Source: Ficedula albicollis (lineage: Eukaryota > Chordata > Aves > Passeriformes > Muscicapidae). From it: DNA of 64,000 nucleotides. The stretch lies in NCBI RefSeq assembly GCF_000247815.1, contig NC_021673.1:43852706-43916705 (forward strand), in the 5' to 3' direction. The stretch's first letter is position 1, and every line of letters begins with the position of its first letter. Made by a program: the position numbers and the translations under genes. Under the pieces are notes generated by a model. It was not told the origin of the DNA and ran no database searches. It saw nothing but the letters and a program-made list of their open reading frames with translations. Positions 30,931 through 45,900 of the stretch are shown one piece after another.

Positions 30931-33353
30931 CATGCAGACACCAATTATTTTGCAGTTTTGCTGGAGTTCTTGCCAAACCCAGGCTGCTCAGTGGACCTAG
31001 CGCATTCGCAGATCCAGCGTCGCAGATCCTGCCCTGTCCAACCTGCAGTGTGATCAACGACAGCCAAGGATCATCCTACAGCCTGCAGGATGGATTTGCC
31101 AGGGACACGAGCTCTGGAGCCACAGTGAGACACTTCAGCTGCTTTGCCACCATTTGCTCATTGTTCTAGGATTCAGAGTCACATAATGTAAAAACCCAAA
31201 TGCACCTCTCTGATTCTTTTTCTCACAAAGATCTTGAAGAATTACAGCATCTTTGATTTTCACATAAAGGAGAACAAGAAACCAGCTGCAGCCTTGTGAA
31301 CCATCTGTAAGCATCTTTTCATAATTTGGGAAGTGGAGGCAATTTTCTCTTTTTGATGACAACACATTATTAAAGCTGATTTAATGATGATCTTGGGAGA
31401 TCAGTTATTTCTAGCACATGAAGACAAAGCCTCCCATCCCTCCTGATTGCCTGTCTGTTGCATGTAATTTATTTCTTTTGTATTATTTCCATTCATGTGG
31501 AGTATTTTTCTTCTCCCATCCAAATGTATTTAAGGCCCCTGGTCCAACTGACTGCATTGGTCAGTCACCCAAATCTGCTCAGGAGTCCATTTAAAAATTA
31601 CAAGTGAGCTGGATTGCTTACCCCATGGAAAAGCTTATTATTTTTATATGATCAAACATGAATATTTTGAAATAGAAAATAAAATATCAACCAGTTCTAC
31701 ACCAGTGACTAAAATGTAATGCTTGCAAAGACAGCAAACCCTCCCTTCTATGTCATCTACTTCTATAAAAATAGACATACAAGATTGTTTTCTTTCTGCA
31801 CCATTTCCAGGAGCTGGGCTGTTGCACAAGCTGCTCTTCTTGTGGCTATTATTGCCACACTAAAATCATGGTAGCAGCATAAGTGGTATGGGCTGTAAAA
31901 TCCCCCAGCTGGTTTGAAGTCCAGGACACTACTCCAAAATCAAATGGACTAGAAACAAGATTCCCCTCCAGGCATGCCCAGTGGCTGTGTTTCATTGGTT
32001 CTGCTTCAACCCAGGGGACCCACCTTAGGTCCACTACTTCATCTTCTTGTTTTCCTAAGCCTTCTTCTTTGGCTTTTCTTCAGTCCCTTCCTCAGCCTGG
32101 TCCACCCTTTTAAAGTACTCCTGATCCTCCGTCCCCTCCTCACTCCCAAGGCATAGATTAAGCTGGGTGCTGTTTCCCCAGCCTGCTGCACACACACCTC
32201 TCCTCTCCATCATTTTCTTTGCTGCAGCACCTTTTCCTTCTCCCCATTCAAATATCCTTGTTCAGATGCACTTAGTGTAACTAACTGTATTGATTTGCTT
32301 TGCTTGGACAGAATCTACTCCAGGTGTCCATTTAAAAATGACAAACGAGCTGGATTGCCAACAGTCTCAAGGAAAAATGTATTGCTTTTGCTGCCATTGA
32401 GCATGAATATGTGGAGTAAAAATACAATGACTGATATTGGCAGATTCTTATTTGAACACCAGTGTCTATGATTAATAGCAAGTCTCTAGAAACTAATACA
32501 TTGTGGATATGAATAAAGTATTTGTTACAGACACATTCCTGCAATGCATTTATGGTATCATGTTTACACAGGACCCAGAGCAGATACTGCTCCATTTCCC
32601 TATGGAGTGAGAGCAGCAACATCAGGAGAGGGGATGGATGATTGTACATCCCAAGACACCATGGAACTGCATCTGTTCTCGTGTAATGCTCATCCAGAAT
32701 TGGATGCTGGAATATCAAGAGGCCTCAAAATATCCTCTGATGAGACAGCAAAGGGTGAAATGGGGAGAAATCTTGATGTAAAAAATGGAGGTAAGAAGAT
32801 ACTGATAGCTGCAATAAGAGAAGTTTGCTTTCTTGCATGGTTCTCTGCCAGTTCATAGGAATAAGATCCATCCCTCATTTCTGTGCATTCTTTGCAAGGT
32901 CCAGTAAACAGAAGGCTTCTCCTCTTCATCCTAAGCTTTTTGCACCATTTGTATTGCTTTTTGCACAGCCTTTTCCACCATTTGTGTTGTCAGCAGGTTG
33001 GTGTGATGCCCTTCAGCACGCTGGTTGATGCCCTTCAGCTCAGCTCATCACTTCCATTGATCTTCCTGGATACTTTCCTCCTGGGACTTTTCCTCAGTGT
33101 TGACTAAGAGCCTTCATTCACATTTTCTGCTCTCAAAGACCTCCTACCTCCATGTTCACCTCTTCACCTCAGGATCAGCTGTGACAAAGGGCAATGCAGG
33201 CAGAGCTGTCTAAAGAATTTGGAGCCCTCTGGGCCAGCATGAGCCAGGACATTAAATTTAGGCCTTTTTTGTGACTGAGATGTTATTCCAAGGCAAAACG
33301 CACTTCTTCTGTTTGTTTCAGATAAACATTCTACATATTATGCATCCAATGAT
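30931..33353. other. Intergenic, with an old diverged repeat pair
   Basis: No gene is seen. Two related stretches lie about 740 bp apart (roughly 31548-31720 and 32277-32470), sharing TCCATTTAAAAAT, GAGCTGGATTGC and CATGAATAT in the same order. The pair looks like an old local duplication or two copies of an unrecognised repeat. Confidence 0.5.
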
Positions 33354-33572
33354 GCATAATATGTCTGGAGCACAAGTCCTGTGAGGAGCAGCTGAGGCAG
33401 CTGGGGTTGTTTAGCCTGGAGAAAACGAGTGAGACCTTCTCCCCCTCCAGAACTACATGGAAGGAGGAAATAGCCAGGTGGGAGATGGACACTTCTCCCA
33501 AGGAACAAGTGATAGGACAAGAGGAAATTTTCTCAAGCCGTCTCAGGGAGGTTTAGATTGGATAACAATGAG
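33354..33572 (+). repeat. CR1 fragment, tandem copy 1
   Basis: CR1 plus-strand landmarks: GAGGAGCAGCTGAGGCAGCT, GGGTTGTTTAGCCTGGAGAA, AACAAGTGATAGGACAAGAG. It is followed at an offset of 219 bp by a nearly identical copy. Confidence 0.85.
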
Positions 33573-33965
33573 GCATAATATGTCTGGAGCACAAGTCCTG
33601 GGAGGAGCAGCTGAGGCAGCTGGGGTTGTTTAGCCTGGAGAAAACGAGTGAGACCTTCTCCCCCTCCAGAACTACATGGAAGGAGGAAATAGCCAGGTGG
33701 GAGATGGACACTTCTCCCAAGGAACAAGTGATAGGACAAGAGGAAATTTTCTCAAGCCGTCTCAGGGAGGTTTAGATTGGATAACAGGAAAAATTCCCTC
33801 ATTGAAAGGGCTGTGCAGGGAAATGGTTGAGTCGCCATCCCTGGAGGTATTTAAAAAACCGGTAGATGTGGTGCTTAGGGACATGGTTTGGTGGTGGATG
33901 TTAACAGTAGGACTCAATGATATTAAAGGTGTTTCCAACCTGAGTGAGTCTATGATTATAGCAGC
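33573..33965 (+). repeat. CR1 fragment, tandem copy 2 and 3' end
   Basis: Repeats the first 219 bp almost exactly (CCTGTGAGG in copy 1 versus CCTGGGAGG here). It then continues into the CR1 3' region, with TCCCTGGAGGTATTTAAAA, AGGGACATGGTTTGGTGG and a terminal GAGTCTATGATT. The element is sense-oriented on the plus strand and 5'-truncated. Confidence 0.85.
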
Positions 33966-36900
33966 ATGCCATGTGAATTGTCCAATTTAGGAAGATAGCT
34001 CTCCAGGCTTTCAAGCAAGGAAGTCACAAACCACATGTGGACTACATTTAGAGGAATGTTAGATGCCATTCTTGTCAGAGGTCATTAATGCAGTTTTTTT
34101 GTTTTACGCCATTGCAAAACTGATTTTTAATAGTCTTAAAGAATCTGCTGCCCTATAGTTTTCTGTCATTACTGACATACACCACCACACACCCCCATAA
34201 AGTAAATTCATAGCTATGGCATGAGAAATTCAGTTTGTGTAGTGTTCATACATTCTCCTACGTTGCTCAGGAGATATTCTCATGGTTTTGAGTAATGGCT
34301 GGATAAAGACCTTGCCTTGTCTCTTTCAGCATTTCACTGATAACTTCTTTGAAATACCTTAGACAGCCTTTGTTGGTTTATTCTTTTATACCTTTACTGG
34401 AGCCCTAAAGCTAATGATGTGTCTTAGATTTAGTTGCTGAATCTTCTGCCTTGTACGTATGATTCTGTATTGTAGTAACAATTTTCTGGTCCACATCATC
34501 TTGGGAGGCCTGGAAACAAATAAAAATTTCATTCTGAGGCTGAAACAAAATGCTTTCTAATTTATTTATTTCCCTTTCTGAGGCTTAGAGCTTTATGCCT
34601 TTCCTCTCTTGCCCTAAGAATCAAGAGCTGCTTCAGCCAATTAAAAACTCTCAGGGACAGCTTTCATCACATGGTTGTGAGCCAGCACAAGTTGTAGGCA
34701 CGTAATTAGGGCAGCAGATTGCTGGGGCAGCAGAAAAAGACAGCTCCTTTGTCTGTTTTGCTATGCCTGAGTTTCAGCCAGCCAAACAAGCTGCTGCAGC
34801 AGGAGAGGGTGTGTACCAGCCGTGCTGTGCTGCTGAATGGAGTGGTGCTTTCCAGGAGCAACAGTGGCTGCTCCCATTCCTTTCCTCCCTGCAAGCCAAG
34901 CTCATGAAGCTTTTCAGTAAACTTGACCCTTTTTTTTTCAGCCATGCCTGTGAATTTATATGTTATGTCTTGACTTATATATCCCATTGTCATAAAACCA
35001 GACACAGGAATCTGATAAAGAAATACTATTCTCTTACAAGAAATCTACTATTACAGGACTCAAAGGCACACACCACCTCCAGTGAATGGGAATAAATTTA
35101 CAAAAACTACTCCTTAGGATTTAATCCTTTAAAAATTGCTTTGTGAAAAACTGCTCAACACAGAAGATTTCTGTGGAGTTAACAACTCTAAATCAACGTT
35201 TAGCTTTCCATGGCTCAGAAGTAGTTGCTGACAAATTGCTGGTTCAGGAGAAGAGACTTACCCCTTATGTTTTCAAAAAGTATTAAGTAGTCCTTGTAGC
35301 AACATTTCTATCACGGTTTTGTTCTCTTCCAGGAATGGACCAAATCAGCTGAATAATTCTAAAATTCTTACATAAAATCCTTTTGATTTCAACTCCATAC
35401 ACATCATGTTATCTCTTTGAGTAGATCTGTGCATGAAAAAAGTTCTATTACAGCTCTTTCCAAGTTCACCTGCCGGTACTGTTATTCACTTGTTGCTTTG
35501 TTTCCCTAACTCCGAGCTAATATAACAAATTCTTTTTTCACTTTTCATTCACCAACATTAAACTGCAGTTTCTTGGGACCATTCACAGGCTCAGAAATGC
35601 AACTGTAGCTATTAAAGTCAGTTGCACAGAACAAGAAGCCTGTGAGAGAAAACAAGCAACACATGGAAGAGTGGAATGATCCCTATAATAGTGATTCTAA
35701 CAACCATTCCTAATTTGCAGACTCACCCTTATGTAGTTCCTGCTCGAAAATAGCCTGCACTGAAGAGCTTGTTTTCTCACTAACTGCACAAATACAGAGA
35801 CACTTAATTAAATGCCTGGTTTGATTCCAACAGAGTGAAAAGCTTTTTTTTATCCAGTATGGGGGGAAAGAACTTCTTGCTAAATGGAGTGCAAAGCTGG
35901 GTTTGGTGGAAGGCATGAAGTGCACATTGACTGGGATGTTCCTACAACCTTGACTGTGTTTCATTATCTTCATTCACTGTTGCAGCCACAAGTACAGTAT
36001 CATGTCTCGAGTTCACAGTAGTAATAGTAAATAATGCACCTGACATGAAAAATGCATCCAGGTTTTGGTGTATCTGTGAATTTTTCTTTCTTTTTTCATT
36101 CCTTTTGCCTCCATTCTGGTGCTGAGTGTTTATGACCTGCAGGAGGGCAAATCACACACACACCATTGTAGCATTGACTGATGGCTTTGTGAACCTTCCA
36201 GGGAGTGCCTCAGGCGGGTTTGTGCTTTGGCTCAGCCCCGGGTGAAAGTGGGTGCCAGAAAAAATCAAACACCTAAATGATGGAGGTCCTGCCTGCAACT
36301 CGAGTCTGTTATGGGGGTCCTGAGCAGTCAGCCCTGCCAGCCTCAGGATTTGTTGTGCGTGCTCAGCAAACAGACATGTCTACAGACATGTTAAAGGCAG
36401 CTGCTGCATTGGCCAGCCCCTCATGAGAGTCCTGTCTCTGTCAAACACTGAAGTTACTTGCTTGCCCATATCAGTCCCATAAGCACAAAATAAGAAGGGT
36501 GATAATTTCATATGGATGCTTTGAAAGTTGATGCCAGTTTGCCCAGGTCTTTGTTTCTTTGCCTCCCCCAGTCAAGATTCCTCATGGTATCCTGTCCCAC
36601 CATTCTTCCTCCAAAGCCAAATCCATGCTTGGCCCCTCAGCATGGCACCATCTTACCTGTCTTGCTTTGCTCCTCACTCAGGTTTCTTCAGCTCTTCCCA
36701 CTGGTTTGCAGTTCTGGTTTTCCTCCTCAAATGACTCACACATGTAAGATCTCTCTCCAAAGTGTTCCTACCTACCAATGGTAGCAGATTCCTTTAAATA
36801 AATTCAGGACTAAAAAAAATCCTTTCCTTAAAAAAGCATATGCATACAGTGAATAATCTGTGCCAGCAGACAGGGCACTCTTCTCTGATCTTCCCCCAGT

Positions 36901-39900
36901 CATGGTCCATCCAGAGAGCTCTTTGAGGGAGGGATTATCTCTGAAGTGGCAGAGGCATGGTGCCAAGAACAGTGGAGCCCTCATTTGGCCAGGGTACAGG
37001 ATAAAACTGTGACAAAATACTTTAATCATCATAAAGCTGAAACTGGGCTCCATAAAACCACACATGCTTTTAGTCCAGCTGACTTCGATTAAGATCCACG
37101 AGCACAAAAGCTGCCCTCCCTGGGGTCGCTACACATCAGTGCAAGCAATTATCACCCACAGCAAAACAAACCACTTCTCTATGGTTTCCAGTCTATTTTA
37201 TTTGCCAAGAACAGATTAGATTAATTTTGCACTCTATATATGCAGCTCTTTACATAAACCTGTATGTGCTAGGTTTACATGTGAGAGGCTGCCAGACAGG
37301 CATTTTCATTTTGACTTCTATCTGCTGGCAAGGTTAGCTGTATTTTAGTGATGTGCCTCTGCCTACTTTAATACCGTATTTTTCAGTTTGCTTCTCTTTC
37401 TTCAACACAAGTAATTTAATGCCGCTTTCCAAGCCTGACACAAAAGAACTAATAGATGTACAAGATTAGACAGAAGGTGGATGTGCCTTCTTTTTAAGCA
37501 TCAGTAGGAGCAGATGGGAGAAAGCTGCTGGGACAGGGCTACCACATGTGGATAATTCCTCTGAAATACCCTCTCAGTTTCTGCCATCTCAGGCCTTAGA
37601 GACTCCTTGAGCCAGATGTTATATCTGGTCTAATAGCACCTCATGGACCTCTCTGCCCCTGAATGCATTTGATGGCTTTTTGAGCAAATGCTTGTGCAGC
37701 AGGCAAATCCACAAAGTGCCTGTCTGTTTCTTAAAGGTTCAAATGGAGCTTGAATGACAGAAGGGATCTGGTTTAATCAGCTTGGCTCTCTTAGCAAGCT
37801 CCAGACTTGCACAGAGGAACATGTCCAAAAACTTTTTTTTTAAAATTATCTGAGACATGCTTAATTCTTTCATAAACTTGGATGCTTATCCAATTTTATA
37901 ACTGTTTTTTTAGGGTATATTTATGTTTGCCTACTGCTTATGATAGGGTTATTAGTTTCAGTGTACAGATGAAAAATGAAAACATGAATTGCTCTAAATG
38001 TCACTGCTTTAAGTTCTTAAGTCTGTCTGTGAAAGCCCAATTAAGACTAGAAAAGTCTGTACACTAATCATTGGATATTGAACTTCAAACCCCCCTCACA
38101 GATTATCTGAAGGAGCCTGGTCAGAGAACACTGGACTCCAACAGCATCCCAGACAAAATCTGAGTGTTTGTGGCCTTTGCTGTGCATGAAATGTCTTTTC
38201 ATGGGGTGGATACAGCAGCAAAAAGAGCTTAACTGGAGTGTGATGGAGTACAGAGGCCTTTTGCTGGCTCCCTGCACAAGCTGGATTTCATCAGTACTAA
38301 ACTGTCTCATAATCAGGTTAATTACATAGATCACTTTCACAGCCATACCTGGGCAGAGCTTTCTGACCCAAACGTGAATTTCAAACTTCACATCTTTTTA
38401 GGAGTCTGTCAGTCCCTTGTCCTGGGCCTGATCTGTGACCCACATGCCACCTCCTGCAGGTCCTTCTGACCACTCCTTCATGTTTCTAGCAGCCTTTAAT
38501 TCACATGAAGTATAACTTTGTGAGACTTTTGGACAATTAAACACATGAGAAAACTGTGTGAATTAGGGGCTCCCAGGGTCGGAATTCAACAACCAACAAG
38601 AGTTAAAGTCTCAGCCTATACACTCTGAGAAACATAAGATTCACCTTTGCATTAAATTATATACATTTGCATGACTCTTCACAGACTTTTAGAACAACCT
38701 GATCTTATGAGGAAACTGCATCCATTCCTGAATACAGTTATAAGAAAAATCTAGCAGGAGAACTAGACTGTTAGTGCCACCTCATCCTAGTAGCAAACAA
38801 AAAAAACCAGAGAAAGTTCAAACATTCAAACAAGCAAACCCACAATGTTTCCATTCTGGTCTCCTTCAGAAAAGGAGCTTGCTGCTGTCACCTGGGGAAG
38901 GTTGAATATTAAGAAACATGACACCTACTGCTGTCATGTGTGCCTGCAGTGATCATCCACATTTATGCCACTATTCACCATAGATGACAGACTGGAAACT
39001 AAGGGACTGGTCAAATGAGAAGTGCTCTCCTGAATCAACAGGCTCCCAGTGAAATACATTGAGTCAGAGGCAGCTTGCAGAAATGAGGCCAGTGGCAGAT
39101 CTGCATTGCTGACACAATACACATGTTTATTGAAGAAGCAAGTGGGAATAGAAGTAGTACAGCATGCCCAGGGCAAAGAAAAGCATGTTTGTGCCCAGCA
39201 CATCAGACAGATCACCAAATAATTGTTCTGCGAAGATATGACCTCTGTACTGCTGCCAAGGGCATGGAAACGTGGTATTATGAGAAGCAGTTCTCAATAA
39301 GCACCTCATATTTCTATAACACAAAAATGACAGAACATGCACAGCAAAATTCATTGCTCTTAGTTATTTCAGCTGTTTTCACTCGACTTCCCAACCTGTC
39401 TCATCCCTTTTACCTGGAGACATCCCAATACACTTTCCAAATCAGTAGCAATTTTGCCTCATTTAGATCTGGGTACATGAAACAGAAAACCCAAACATGA
39501 AAGAATGTAATACTTTCTAAAGCTTCTGTTAGAGTTGTTTACAGTTATCCCTGTTTCCAGAGCAAATGCAGTTGATTTCTAGGAACTGACAGCCCACTGA
39601 CAAACGGGTCTGTTTAGACCATGGGATATTCATTCTGTTGAAGTCAAATTCTCTACTGATTCAACTCTACTAGTCATAAATTTTACAAAGCTAAATTCTC
39701 ACATTCTTTGCAGATTTTTTTCATACACAGGAGGTAACAGTGTGAAATAATTAGTTTATGCAAAAAATTCATGTAACTCTTTTCTTTACTGATAGTTAAA
39801 GCTGCTTCTGGATACACTCTCTCCCTAAGGCTGGAAATGAGACACGCATTTCACTCGAAAAAGTCTCATGGGTTCTTCTCACTCATAATAAAAATTACAT

Positions 39901-42900
39901 CAAGGTCTCTTAATAAATGAAAATTTCATTACTGACTCTGCTTTCTGCAGACTTTTAAAAACCTCTTCACCTAAAAGTGATTTTAAAAATCAGTCTGCTG
40001 CAAGGAGGTGAAAATTTGTCAATAGGGTTGGCATTTTTTGATCCAAATTTTCATTCCAAATCAAAAATATCCTTTTCAGCAAAAATGACATTAAATCAGT
40101 CCACAGACACAATGGTGAAAATGCAAGAATGGGCTGAGTTCAACAGGAAAGACTGAAAGTGCTTCCCTGGCCCTCCCCTCACAATAGTTAATTGTCTGTT
40201 GGTCCCAACATTGTTGTGGGAAATGGAAAGTGTCTATGTCAATCCCCACTGAGGGAGACAATAACTGTATCTGGGTCTCTCATGCCATGGAAGAGTGCTT
40301 TAAACAGACATTAGTTTTGGCAAAAAGGATAAAACACCTGCCATCTGCTTAGCTTCAAAGGGTGATTTTCCTTTGCCAGTTTCCAAAAAAATACCTTGAT
40401 ACCCATTTGGAGGAAAGAAGGACATCCTGAATGGAACAAGGTGTTTCTCTGTGACACAAAGTTAGGCTCTCCCCTCCTGGAGACAAACAGGAACTAAGAC
40501 TTACTCCTCTGTATTTTCCTCTCTGTTTTCTGTGGCTGTCATTTCTGAGGAGGATGTCATGTTCTGAGGAGGATGTGCCTGTTTGTCATGCACAATCTAG
40601 AAGCCACGGGGACTAGTTGATGGCTGTGCTCTTCATCAGGAGATAAATGTGTGGGAGATACCTATTTTCTCTGCTAGGTCTGGACTTCTACCCTTGATCA
40701 CCGGATGAGTGAGGACAGTAAAGGTTTCGCCACAGTATCTTGTCTCTGGATACAGGTAGCAAGGAAATAACAATGGTAAAACCTCATTTCCTTCCCAGAT
40801 TATGTGGTCAAGGCTCTTAGGTTAGACTGGTTTTGCCAGCTAATCCCACCCTGAAAGGAAATATAACATGGTCTGAGCAAAGAGGAAAAAACATCTATTT
40901 TTTAAAAAGTGAACTATTTTTGTCTCCTAAAAAATACAAGCATTTCTTCCCAGGATCTTCTTATGAATGCATTAGCTTATCTAAGCCTTGAGTATGATAC
41001 TACATGCAGCCAGGATAGAGCTGTGCCTCTTCACAGTCTTCATGAATTGGAAGAGTTTAAAATGGTAACTCCAGCTACCTTAGAATACAGCCAAGCTATC
41101 CACAACACTGCCTGCATTGTGACCTGCCAGGCTGGGGATGGAAATGGTGGGAAAAAAAGGTTAATGCATTCAAGGGGGGAAGAACAAACACAGGTAGGAT
41201 GGTGAGCCAAGCTAAGACACACAAAGATTTTGCTTCTTTCCAGGTAGTTTCCTTGCTGGTTTTAGAATGTTATTTAGACTGAGGTGTTTGAGTCAGTTTG
41301 GAAAAAAAATACTTTTTTTTATGTTCCCAACAGGTGGAAGATCTGCCACATCTTGCATTGAACCACTGGTGGGCTCTAATTCACCTGGTGAAAGCTGCTC
41401 TCAGATGCACAAATACTGAGAAACTCATGAGATCACATTCAGATACAAAAAGGATCCCAGAACATCTTCCCACAGCTCTTGGAAGCTTCTGTTAACTTCA
41501 TGCCAGTGGCACTTTAAAATATAAAACCTACCCCTTCCAGGAAGAAAGAGAAGATTTGAATCAGAACAGGGCCTGTTATGCAATACAACATTGCATTAGC
41601 ACAGAGACAAGTAGTTAAGGTTTGGCAGCTTGTGATTAATAGCTTAGTCCGCCTCCCAAGAAAGATATTTTCCAATTGATTTCTATGAGTTTTGGCTAAG
41701 GCCCACACTGCACATGCTATGGATTGTTCCTCTCATCTTAGGCTCTCAGAAGTAGTAAACAAATAGGAATGAACTTAGAAGGGGAAGAAGGGTCCCAGTT
41801 TTTCCCTATTTTTGCATGGACCAATTCTATGGGACTAGGTAATTTCCTGATATCCTTATTTTGATGTCTTTTTTACAGTTGTGAGAGTAGCACTGTGACA
41901 CATTTGAAACATTCATTCTCTCATGCCTGACTGGCTTAGTAACCACAAGTAATAACCTTGTTCCATTGAGGTGCATAAAAAATACACAAAAGCTGCAATT
42001 TCTCTGATTACACACTCCTACTGTTAAAACAGAGAAAAGACCAAAGTCTTCTGTAGAAAAGAAAAAAGAAAAGCAGCTAAATTTTAAATTTTCTGTACTG
42101 CTGCTGCTCACTGAAATTTCCTTCTGACAGCAGTTCAATAGTAACAGAATTGAGCAATATGCTCCACAGGAGAGGATAACAAAGGATCGATGCCTAAACA
42201 ATTTCAGGATCATCTTTGAATTTGATGTCCAGCAGATTATTTTATATCATAATGGTTCCTTGGTCCTATTTTAATCATCTTAGAGAAGAACACTTTGTAA
42301 CCCAGTTAAAATGCTTCCTTATTGGACAGAAATCAATATCCAACAAGGCAGCAATGACCTCTCCCAAATTTTGTTAATGCTCACTACAGGAGCACTTAAA
42401 ATATTAATTCCAGGGAACCCACTGCAAAATTGAGCAAGTTTTAAATAATCCAGCATGGTAAAATGAGCTTCTAACAATTCATTGAGAGAAAATAAGATTA
42501 CCTCTTCCTGGGAAGAGTCTGAGAAAAGAAGATTGCCTGTTCCTCCTTCCTTCACACAGGCTGACTAATTCTGGGTGGCTATGCTTGTTTGGCTTGGTCT
42601 TGAGACAAGGCGACTCTCAACATCTCTTGGAAATATAAGATACTAGTTCATATATGTCTCATACATATATGCACACATGCACACACACATTTATACATAT
42701 ATATATATAAATATATATAATGTCTGTTCTTCACAGATTCACAGGTATTTTCCTGTGTCCATCAGGTATCCTTATCTGTGTTTTTGGAGTTGGGCTCCTA
42801 AGACAGTGGTGAGCTTGATTCCATGCATGGCCCATAAATCTTCATTGTAGTGGCTGGACATATTAACATATTAACACACATTAACATAGTACAGCTACAG

Positions 42901-45900
42901 ACACCTTAAATGATGGCAAATACTGAGAAGCAGATACTGACAAGTGGAGTACTGCACACAGCTCTCTTGGATTGAATCATCTTTGACTTGATTATTTCAT
43001 CCTTCAATATACTCATTCTTCTTAACATTTTGCTAAAGTCCACTTTGCTTCTATTTACAACTTTCTGATCCTTACATTAATGATCCTCATCAGCTGGTGT
43101 TTTTTTTAAATTCAGAGCAGCTCCAGCTACCTCTGCACACCTGCATTCTAACTTAGCTCTATTCTTTTGTCCCTGGGGTTCATTCAGTGCACTCCTCTTG
43201 TCTAGCTATCCATAAGGGTAGCTGTACCTACAACTTAGTGTAGCTGTGTTCCTACCTTCCAGGAACTTGTATCCAATACAACAAAACACAATGTCTTTAG
43301 CTATTTGGAAAAATCCTCTCTCTCTTTTCCTAATGCACCAGAGTGGGGCACCAGCTGACTATCAGACAGTTTCCCAGTCTCAGCAAAAGCCAATACAGGA
43401 AAAGAAAAATGAAGGCAAGCTGGAAGAGAGGGATCTGGTCTGAGACAAGCATAAAGAAGCTCAAAACAGCTTGAAGAAGAATGGCAGAAATTATCTGCTT
43501 TGTGAATAAAACAGACCAAAACCTATTCATCTTGCATGGCCTTTGCACAGCAAAGTGTTCACAAGGGGAATGCTTCTCATCCCTCTCCCTCTCTAAACCA
43601 GAATGGATGGGACATTCTCCTGCAAACATTGCAGGAACAAAAATGGAAGTCTCCTGTCCTGATCAACCAAGTTCTGTGGCAGCAGAAAAAAATAAGTGCT
43701 GGGAAAATTATTGAACAGACTGCAACTTAGGGGGCTTCATAATCACTCTTGCTTATTACCAATTGTTTTAAATGATCCAGTGGATCACTGGGGTCACTGG
43801 TGGAATGGGGAATAAAAGGGATGATGATTGTGTCACACGCTTGAGAGATAAAAGGTACATAGATTTACCTACTTGATGTTCCAGGACAGGCACTGAGAAT
43901 TTTTGTACTGCCTAATTTAGAAACAGACAGACTCTGATCTTTTTTCTCAATTGCAAGGTTGATTAAATTCTGAGCTAATTAAACTGCATAGTAACTACCT
44001 TGCCTGTTTTAATGTGTCCTCTAAAAATTGTACTGCTTATTTCTCATACTGGTGAGTACTTATAAAATGCTTCTCTTTTTTGCTGCTGCTGTTCAGCGGG
44101 AACTCCTGAGGGTTTCAACACCTGCGTCCTTTGCTGCTAGACCCATTTCTGCTGGGAGCCAGATGACCCTGAGCAGCAGAGAAGCTGCAAGCACCAGTCG
44201 GGAATGGAGAAACTCCCAGGAAACCTGAACAGAAGGAAGTTAGTGACCAAATAAAATTCTTCTGTTCAGTTGGCGAATTTGGAAACAGCAAGAGAAGAAT
44301 ATTGTCTCCATGAGGAGGCAAAACTGTGTGTGTCCTGCTGGAAGGTCAGCTTGTGGCTTCTGCTGCCTGGCCCATGCAGCTGCAGGGCTCACATGGGATT
44401 GTTTGGATGGCTCCACTGGTTGTCACACCCTGTGCCTGGAGCAGGGTGTCTGAGCAAGGGGAACCATGGCTCTTCCCTGCCCTCCTCCTTGCCGTCTTTG
44501 GCCCAACCAATGACCACAGGGCTGGGAGGGCAGAGGGGGAGAATATCAACCACTTCCAATGTGTCACCCCCTCTCTCCACTCACAGGGAAGTGAGTAAGA
44601 GTGTTTTCACACTCTCCCCTGCTTATAGCTTTGCTTGCAAGTCATCCCACACAAAACCAGCTCTTCCTTGGGCAACACCACCCTGCCTGCAGTGGGAGTT
44701 TGAGTAATGGAAATGGAGTAACAATCCATATTTTGGTAATAGCTGTGGGAAAACAACTTCATTCTCATAAGAATTTGGTTATAAACACATTTTCATATTG
44801 GTAAGCTATTTAAAGCATAAAAGAAAATGTCTCTCTTCTGCTCAGCTGTGGTATCTTAGGCTGTGTTCCAGCCAAGGAGCACCTGATAAAGACTCTCTAT
44901 TTTTCCATTAATTAAGATGCTTTAATTAATTGGGACAGCTAATTTGAATTAGCTCTAGGAATAGGTACAGCCCTCAAGAGAGCAAAGAACAATGGCTGCA
45001 GTTAATTCAGAATAGATGAGAGAAAGCTCTGCTTTAGGAGAGGCATTTAATCCTATAGACCAAGGAATCACTGGAAGCACAGCTGGTCATTTAAATGCAC
45101 CAGGTTTTGGTTTTGTTTGGTTTTTGTTTGTTTGTTTGTTTGTTTTTACAGGCAGTGCTTGTTTGTCCCTCCAGGAGTTACAGTCACTAGGGTTTTTCCC
45201 CATGATGTGATCACAGCTAGGTTTTTTCCTAGATTGTCAAAGATTCTTTTGACAACCTTGTATTACCTTCATATGATACAAGAACCAGAAAGAACACCCA
45301 GGCTGTGTCTTTCCAGTGCTGGCACACTGTATTTCCCCCAGCCCTGAGGCATGAGCAGTTCTTTCCATTATTGCCTTTCTTTCACCACTCTGAGGGACCA
45401 CATGTGAAAATACAACACTCCCATGACACATACTGGGCTCACCAGCTTGTTAAAGCAGGGAACAGGGGTGGAAGATGAGATCAGAGGTTTCTGGATGAGC
45501 AGGACATCCAGGGCTAATTCCATAGAAGACTCCTGATTCAGAATGGGCAAAGAGCCTTTTTCCAAAGAGGCAAGCTGGACTAGATGGAGAAAACAATCAG
45601 AGGTATTTGCTTTCTCATTTGCACAAGCACCCTTCTCTTGGGAACAGAGGTGAGAGGTGAAAACAAAGTGCAAATTTTGATCAGCCATTGTGATTATTTG
45701 AGCAATAGCTTTGCATTTTAAACTCTCTGGCATGTTGATCACTGCAGGAAGAACTTGTTCTGCAGAACAGGTAGGTCTGTCTGCAGGTGTAGACTATTCT
45801 ATAGATGATTGTTCTCTACACTGAAACACACCAGTAGGCTGGCCCATGGAAGGATTTTGATGCCAGATACTAAAAAGAAAGTGTTCAGTCTAGAGTGAAA

